Source of the DNA: Amaranthus tricolor
Lineage: Eukaryota; Streptophyta; Magnoliopsida; Caryophyllales; Amaranthaceae
Assembly: GCF_026212465.1 (NCBI RefSeq)
Contig: NC_080058.1
Span: forward strand, 2,404,001-2,468,000
DNA: 64,000 nt
Direction of reading: 5' to 3'
Shown here: positions 60,184-64,000 of the stretch, piece after piece
How the letters are laid out: each line of letters starts with the position of its first letter
Position numbering within the stretch: the first letter of the stretch is position 1
The notes under the pieces: model-generated
Databases searched by the model: none
Seen by the model: the letters and a program-made list of their open reading frames with translations, nothing else
Told to the model about the DNA's origin: nothing
Made by a program: the position numbers and the translations under genes

Positions 60184-61597
60184 TGTGCTTCTGGCTGTTT
60201 GGTTGTTGTTGTCCATGTTGATTCTGCCCTGTGTGACTTCAATTTGTGGTTCACTCAATTGAACATCCCCTTGAAACCCAATCATTTGAACTAATTCATT
60301 AATTGTTTCAAAGCTCACCTTAGTTAGCAAGTGTTGAAGTGAATCAACAACCAAGACTTTGTCCACTGACAAATAATCTAGCAATGTTCATTCTCTTGCT
60401 TGTTTGGTTTTGTTCATGTGTGGTATGTGGTAGTCAAAACCACCTTTTCTTTTTATGATTTCAATCATGCAAGCTTGTAAGGTAATGAACACAAATCTCA
60501 AACACTGAGGATTTAAATTCTCAAATGCCAAATTCACTGTTCTTAATAATTGTCTTATATTGTATGCTGCCTTTTGAAATTGTAATGCTTGAATAGATCT
60601 AAAGAAACCAAGATCTAAGACATTCATGTCAGGTGAATTTGGTGGTTGTTGCACAAGTTGGATATTAAATCCATCTTTTGTTGCTTCATCAACAAAATTC
60701 TTGTCATTGGGTGCTACATGAGGCTTTGCATTATCTTGTTGAATGATAATGTCTTTTGAAAGTATACTAGGCCATTTAGCACTGATTGTTGGTATGACAT
60801 TGTTTATGAGCATTGCCCTCATGTGCTCTTTGATGATTGATTGATTTGGTTTAGTTTCTAATTCTCCCTTCCTCCTGAGCTCCTCTTCGTAGGTTCCTGA
60901 CTTATAAAAGGCCACATACCTATCTTTCCATCAAAAATCACATTACCATTAGATGCATATATTGGTTTTACTACAGCACACATAAACATGATTTTAGGAA
61001 TAAACCTTTTCAATTGAATTTCCCTATGTAGCTCTACTTCACCCGGAGCAAGATAGTAAGTCTGTGTTTCACGGGTTAGATAGAAATACTTTTCATCTAT
61101 GTGAATAATGTTATCTTGTGATTTGAATTTATATGCATCAATCATCATAGTAACACTTAGAAATCGCAAAAAATAACCTGTGCAACTTATTTTTTTCAAT
61201 TTGGGCAGGTTTTAGAGGATTTGTGTGCTTCCTTATGATTTTCTTTTTCTTCCATCTAAATATAGTTGATTGTGATACCCCAATTTGTTTTGCCACTGAA
61301 TGTTGCGTTGTCTTGAATTCACATTTGATTGCTTTGAATTTTTCATCATCGAATTGAACCTTGTTACTTGGTTCTCTTCCAATCCTCTTATTCCCCAAGT
61401 TGATTACTGTTTTGTTGTTGATTTGATTTTGAACTTCCTTCCATAACCTTGTTATGGTTTTCCTACAAAGTTGAAATTCATTAGCTAGTTTGTTGATTGT
61501 GCCAAGCTCTGGTCTACCTTTTTTGTTCATGGATGAGAAGAGTTTTTGCATAATTTGGGTTTTTTGATGTGGAGTAACATTTTTTGTTTTACCCATT
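60184..61597 (-). pseudogene. Mariner-like transposase (DD39D), frameshifted
   Basis: It starts MGKTKNVTPHQKTQIMQKLF at 61597. The DNA-binding helix-turn-helix part includes VAKQIGVSQSTIFRWKKKK. The frame changes near 61140-61170, then the first catalytic Asp appears in NIIHIDEKYFYLT. It changes again near 60870-60890, then IIQQDNAKPHV gives the second Asp and PPNSPDMNVLDLGFF the third. Exactly 39 residues separate the last two, the plant DD39D signature. A stop at 60388 (KQARE*) comes before the probable C-terminal tail (LLDYLSVDKVLVVDSL). It would cut and paste the element at TA sites if intact; two frameshifts and a stop argue that this copy is dead. Confidence 0.88.
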
Positions 61598-61638
61598 GTG
61601 TTTGTTTTGTGTGCAATTAATAGAGCATATATAGAGGA

Positions 61639-62131
61639 TTTTTGATGGTTCCCTCTCAAATTTTGTTTTGCTTATTTTTGCTTTTCCCTCCTGATTATCT
61701 GTTTTCAAATTTGAATATTTTGGAATTTAATTTTTTGATGGTTTCCTCTCAAATTCTGTTTTGCTTATTTTTGCTTGTTTCCTCCCGATTTTCTGTTTTC
61801 AAATTTAGATATTTTGGAATTTCATTTTTTGATTGGTCCCTCTCAAATTCTGTTTTGCTTATTTTTGCTTATTCCCTCCTGATTTTCTGTTTTCATATTT
61901 GGATGTTTTGGGATTTTGTTTTTTTATGGTTCCCTCTCAAATTCTATTTTTGCTTATTTTTGCTTGTTCCCTTCTGATTTTCTGTTTTCAGATTTGGATG
62001 TTTTGGAATTTCATTTTTTGATGGTTCCCTCTCAAATTCTGTTTTGTTTATTTTTGCTTGTTCCCTCCTAATTTTCTGTTTTCAGATTTGGATGTTTTGA
62101 AATTTTATTTTTTGATGGTTCCCTCTCAGTA
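61639..62131. repeat. 94-bp minisatellite, five units, in the mariner-like element
   Basis: Units of 93-95 bp start near 61644, 61737, 61831, 61925 and 62020, with a partial sixth at 62114. Each contains GATGGTTCCCTCTCAAATTC, TTTTGCTTATTTTTGCTTG and GATTTTCTGTTTTCA. The phenylalanine-rich open frames across it are artefacts. Confidence 0.92.
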
Positions 62132-62928
62132 AATCTGTATCAAGTTTTTAGAATTTTTGGACATTTAGATACTTGATGAAACAAAAAGATTTGACAAATG
62201 TGGTTGTTTGATTTAATTTTGTGGCCTAATTTTAATGCATTAGTTTATGTTTTGATTTTTTTTCTGAAGTCGATGAAAGAAAAAAAAACGCAATCACATG
62301 ATCAGCAAAGACTACGACTATCCCGATGTTGTTGAAGAGTTGAAAAAGCTTGGAGAAATTAAGTAGTCGATCCTTATGTAATTTTATTTTTCGTTGTTGG
62401 AACTGTTAATTTTAATCAATGGTGAACTATGTAATGTATAAATTCATAAATGTATTAGTCAGGACTTGTATCAGATTTTCAATTTTCAGAATTATGTTTA
62501 ATTTTCAGAATTTTTTAATTTATTTTCAAATTTTTTTATCCATTTTTAGAAATTAGGAGGCAAAATTAAAATTTTGGAGGGAATCATTAATCTAATAAGG
62601 AATCATTAACAATTTACTAATTCATCTTATCTCTCGTATTTAAGTGGTCTCATTTGACTCACCTAAAAATTGGTGAAAAGTCAAATGGGACTAATGGGAG
62701 GAATAGGAGGGAGTACTAAAGTTTTTCGAGACATAATATCTAGTGACATTTCTCATAAATGTCACTATAGATTATAGTAACAATTACATATGCCACTAAA
62801 GGCCAAATAAAGTCTAATTAAATTATTTTATAGTAAAACTTAAAATAAAAACAAAATATTATTATACTAAAAATATAAATCATTGTCATTTTTTAATGCC
62901 ATTAAATTCAATGTCCCGAAAAGTTAAA

Positions 62929-62940
62929 TTTTTTGTAGTG
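62929..62940 (-). repeat. CACTA-like transposon terminus
   Basis: On the minus strand it reads CACTACAAAAAA, the canonical CACTA end. The neighbouring DNA contains AGTGACATTT and its complement repeatedly (58230-58250 and 62740-62770). The opposite end was not found, so it may be a solo or truncated end. The mariner-like element appears inserted next to these repeats. Confidence 0.35.
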
Positions 62941-63335
62941 TTTCTCTTTTTTTTAGTTGGCTTGTTTTAGATCGTTTTGTTTGAGTTTCTTGTTGTTGAG
63001 TCTGTTGCTGACCCCCTGGCTACCCTAATTTAGCGGTTGTTTTAGCATTTTATATTGTTGTGAGGTTCTTGTTTCGTAGCATATGAAGAGTAAGGCAACG
63101 AAATCCTTCATAGAAAGTAGGCCTTATTTTCATACTGATATTGTACTATATATTGGTCCCTTGTTTTCTGTAGGTATCGTTTTTTGTTTGGTTGATTTAT
63201 ATAAATTTGCTTTCCAAAAAAACTATTTTTGTAAAAGACCGCCTTTTAGTGAAAAGATGTATGCATTAATTGAGCAATTTAACCCATGTGTGTTGAAAAT
63301 ACTTCTCATGTGAAAAATATTTATCATTAAAATAA

Positions 63336-63545
63336 GAAAAAATTGTCCAAAATAATTCTACCTATTGCCCATCTTCTATGAATAATCACTGCTATTGATT
63401 ATTTTAAATAATTCAACTTTTGTATATTATTTGCTGATAACACCCCTTTTCAGATTTTAACCGGTTACTGTAGGTATCTACTAGCCGTAAAACTCATTTT
63501 TTCTTCCCCTTTATGCTTCTTTGTTGCTTTAACACTACTCCTCTT
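63336..63545. repeat. One arm of a long-inverted-repeat MITE
   Basis: The words TCTACCTATTGCCCATCTTC, TTGATTATTTTAAATAAT, CAACTTTTGTATATTATTTG and TAGGTATCTACTAGCCGT match the arms of the MITE at 17871-18231. The second arm is not present before the window ends. Confidence 0.55.
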
Positions 63546-63569
63546 TAGTGGAAGGACCCTGTAATTGTG

Positions 63570-64000
63570 GTGAAAGTTCGGTGTTTGGTTTAGATTAGAT
63601 ACAAATCCAAATCAAACCGAATTTAATTCAGTTTTAGTTTTTTTTTAGTCCAAATCCAAATCATATTTTTTATAATCCAAATTGAATCAAACCGAATTTT
63701 AAAATATTAATCCAAATTGAACCGAATAGCACCGAATTGGCCTATTTGACCGAATTGATAGAATTGAACCAAATTAAAATATTTTCCATAATAAGAGTAG
63801 TTTATTAGACTTTAAAGAGTTCATAATAAATACACTACAACAAGTTAGAGAGTTAATCAAAAATTCTAAACTTAAAAAGTTCATTACAAATTCCATGAAT
63901 AATTCCCTACAACATCGAACATATGCATTAATCTCCGAAAAGGCGAAAAGCATCCAAATCTACCGGCATCAACAATATTCTTCAATCAATATGAGAAATG
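63570..64000. other. AACCGAA-repeat region at the right edge
   Basis: CCAAATC, AAACCGAA and GAACCGAAT words recur from about 63610 to 63770. This pattern is typical of subterminal regions of non-autonomous hAT elements, but no boundaries were identified. No gene is seen to the window end. Confidence 0.35.

Larger units (their letters stand above)
58330..62713 (-). mobile_element. Mariner-like DNA transposon, 4.4 kb
   Basis: TA dinucleotides flank the element at 58328-58329 and 62714-62715. Left end: CTCCCTCCTATTCAGTTCAT followed by TAGTCCC. The right end, complemented, is CTCCCTCCTATTCCTCCCAT followed by TAGTCCC, so the inverted repeats run about 28 bp. A DD39D transposase remnant lies on the minus strand. 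The left 2 kb contains many imperfect repeats of TCTGGGTTTGTTCTTGATTA (58670-59410), the right part a 94-bp minisatellite. Confidence 0.92.

Noticed and set aside
61642..62021. Phe-rich repeated open frame suggesting a repeat protein
   Set aside because: It is the 94-bp minisatellite; the frame shifts between units and there is no signal for translation.
1..64000. CRISPR arrays, operons or prokaryotic defence systems
   Set aside because: All tandem repeats seen are microsatellites, minisatellites or transposon parts, and the genes are intron-bearing plant genes.

Overview
The window is nuclear DNA from a flowering plant, almost certainly a eudicot. It is AT-rich, its genes are split by GT-AG introns, and plant-type transposable elements fill most of the space between and inside genes. 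The transposon mix would fit Caryophyllales, but I cannot fix the species from sequence alone.

The left 45.5 kb is a head-to-tail tandem array of six minus-strand genes for short-chain dehydrogenases of the phenylacetaldehyde reductase / cinnamoyl-CoA-reductase-like (PAR/CCR-like, SDR108E) group. Copy 1 (<1..1330) runs off the left edge and has a 1-nt deletion in exon 3. Copies 2 to 6 (3975-10837, 12261-17179, 18800-27867, 32499-35855, 41304-45503) each rebuild as six exons with matching intron phases and an open frame of 325-333 residues. All keep the Rossmann TGASG motif and the YxxxK catalytic motif. Copies 1 and 2 form a divergent pair; copies 3-6 are closer to one another. The genes were resized by insertions: a non-autonomous Copia element in intron 2 of copy 2, a full-length decayed Copia in intron 2 of copy 4, a roughly 100-bp tandem repeat in intron 1 of copy 4, miniature retrotransposons (TRIMs) in copies 1, 5 and 6, and a 187-bp hAT-type MITE in copy 5.

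Between copies 5 and 6 lies a plus-strand two-exon gene for an early-nodulin-like phytocyanin without the usual copper ligands (38401-40256). Right of the array, a two-exon plus-strand gene encodes a class I, DAD1-like phospholipase A1 (52794-56171), probably plastidial, with a complete TRIM in its intron.

The rest is mobile DNA. A hAT element with a perfect 8-bp target duplication (28113-31101) separates copies 4 and 5. A 1.3-kb nested inverted-repeat (foldback) element sits 85 bp upstream of the copy-6 start codon (45596-46905). Two hAT-type miniature elements lie side by side (48965-50637). A 4.4-kb mariner-like element (58330-62713) carries a broken DD39D transposase, an opposite-strand acidic open frame and a 94-bp minisatellite. 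Close to its left end is an orphan 60-codon exon-like segment of unknown origin (58010-58189). Several long (TA)n tracts and MITEs fill the remainder.

Functionally, the array supplies a set of cytosolic NAD(P)H-dependent aldehyde or cinnamoyl-CoA-type reductases. The phytocyanin and the lipase are unrelated single genes. I see no RNA genes and no prokaryotic features.
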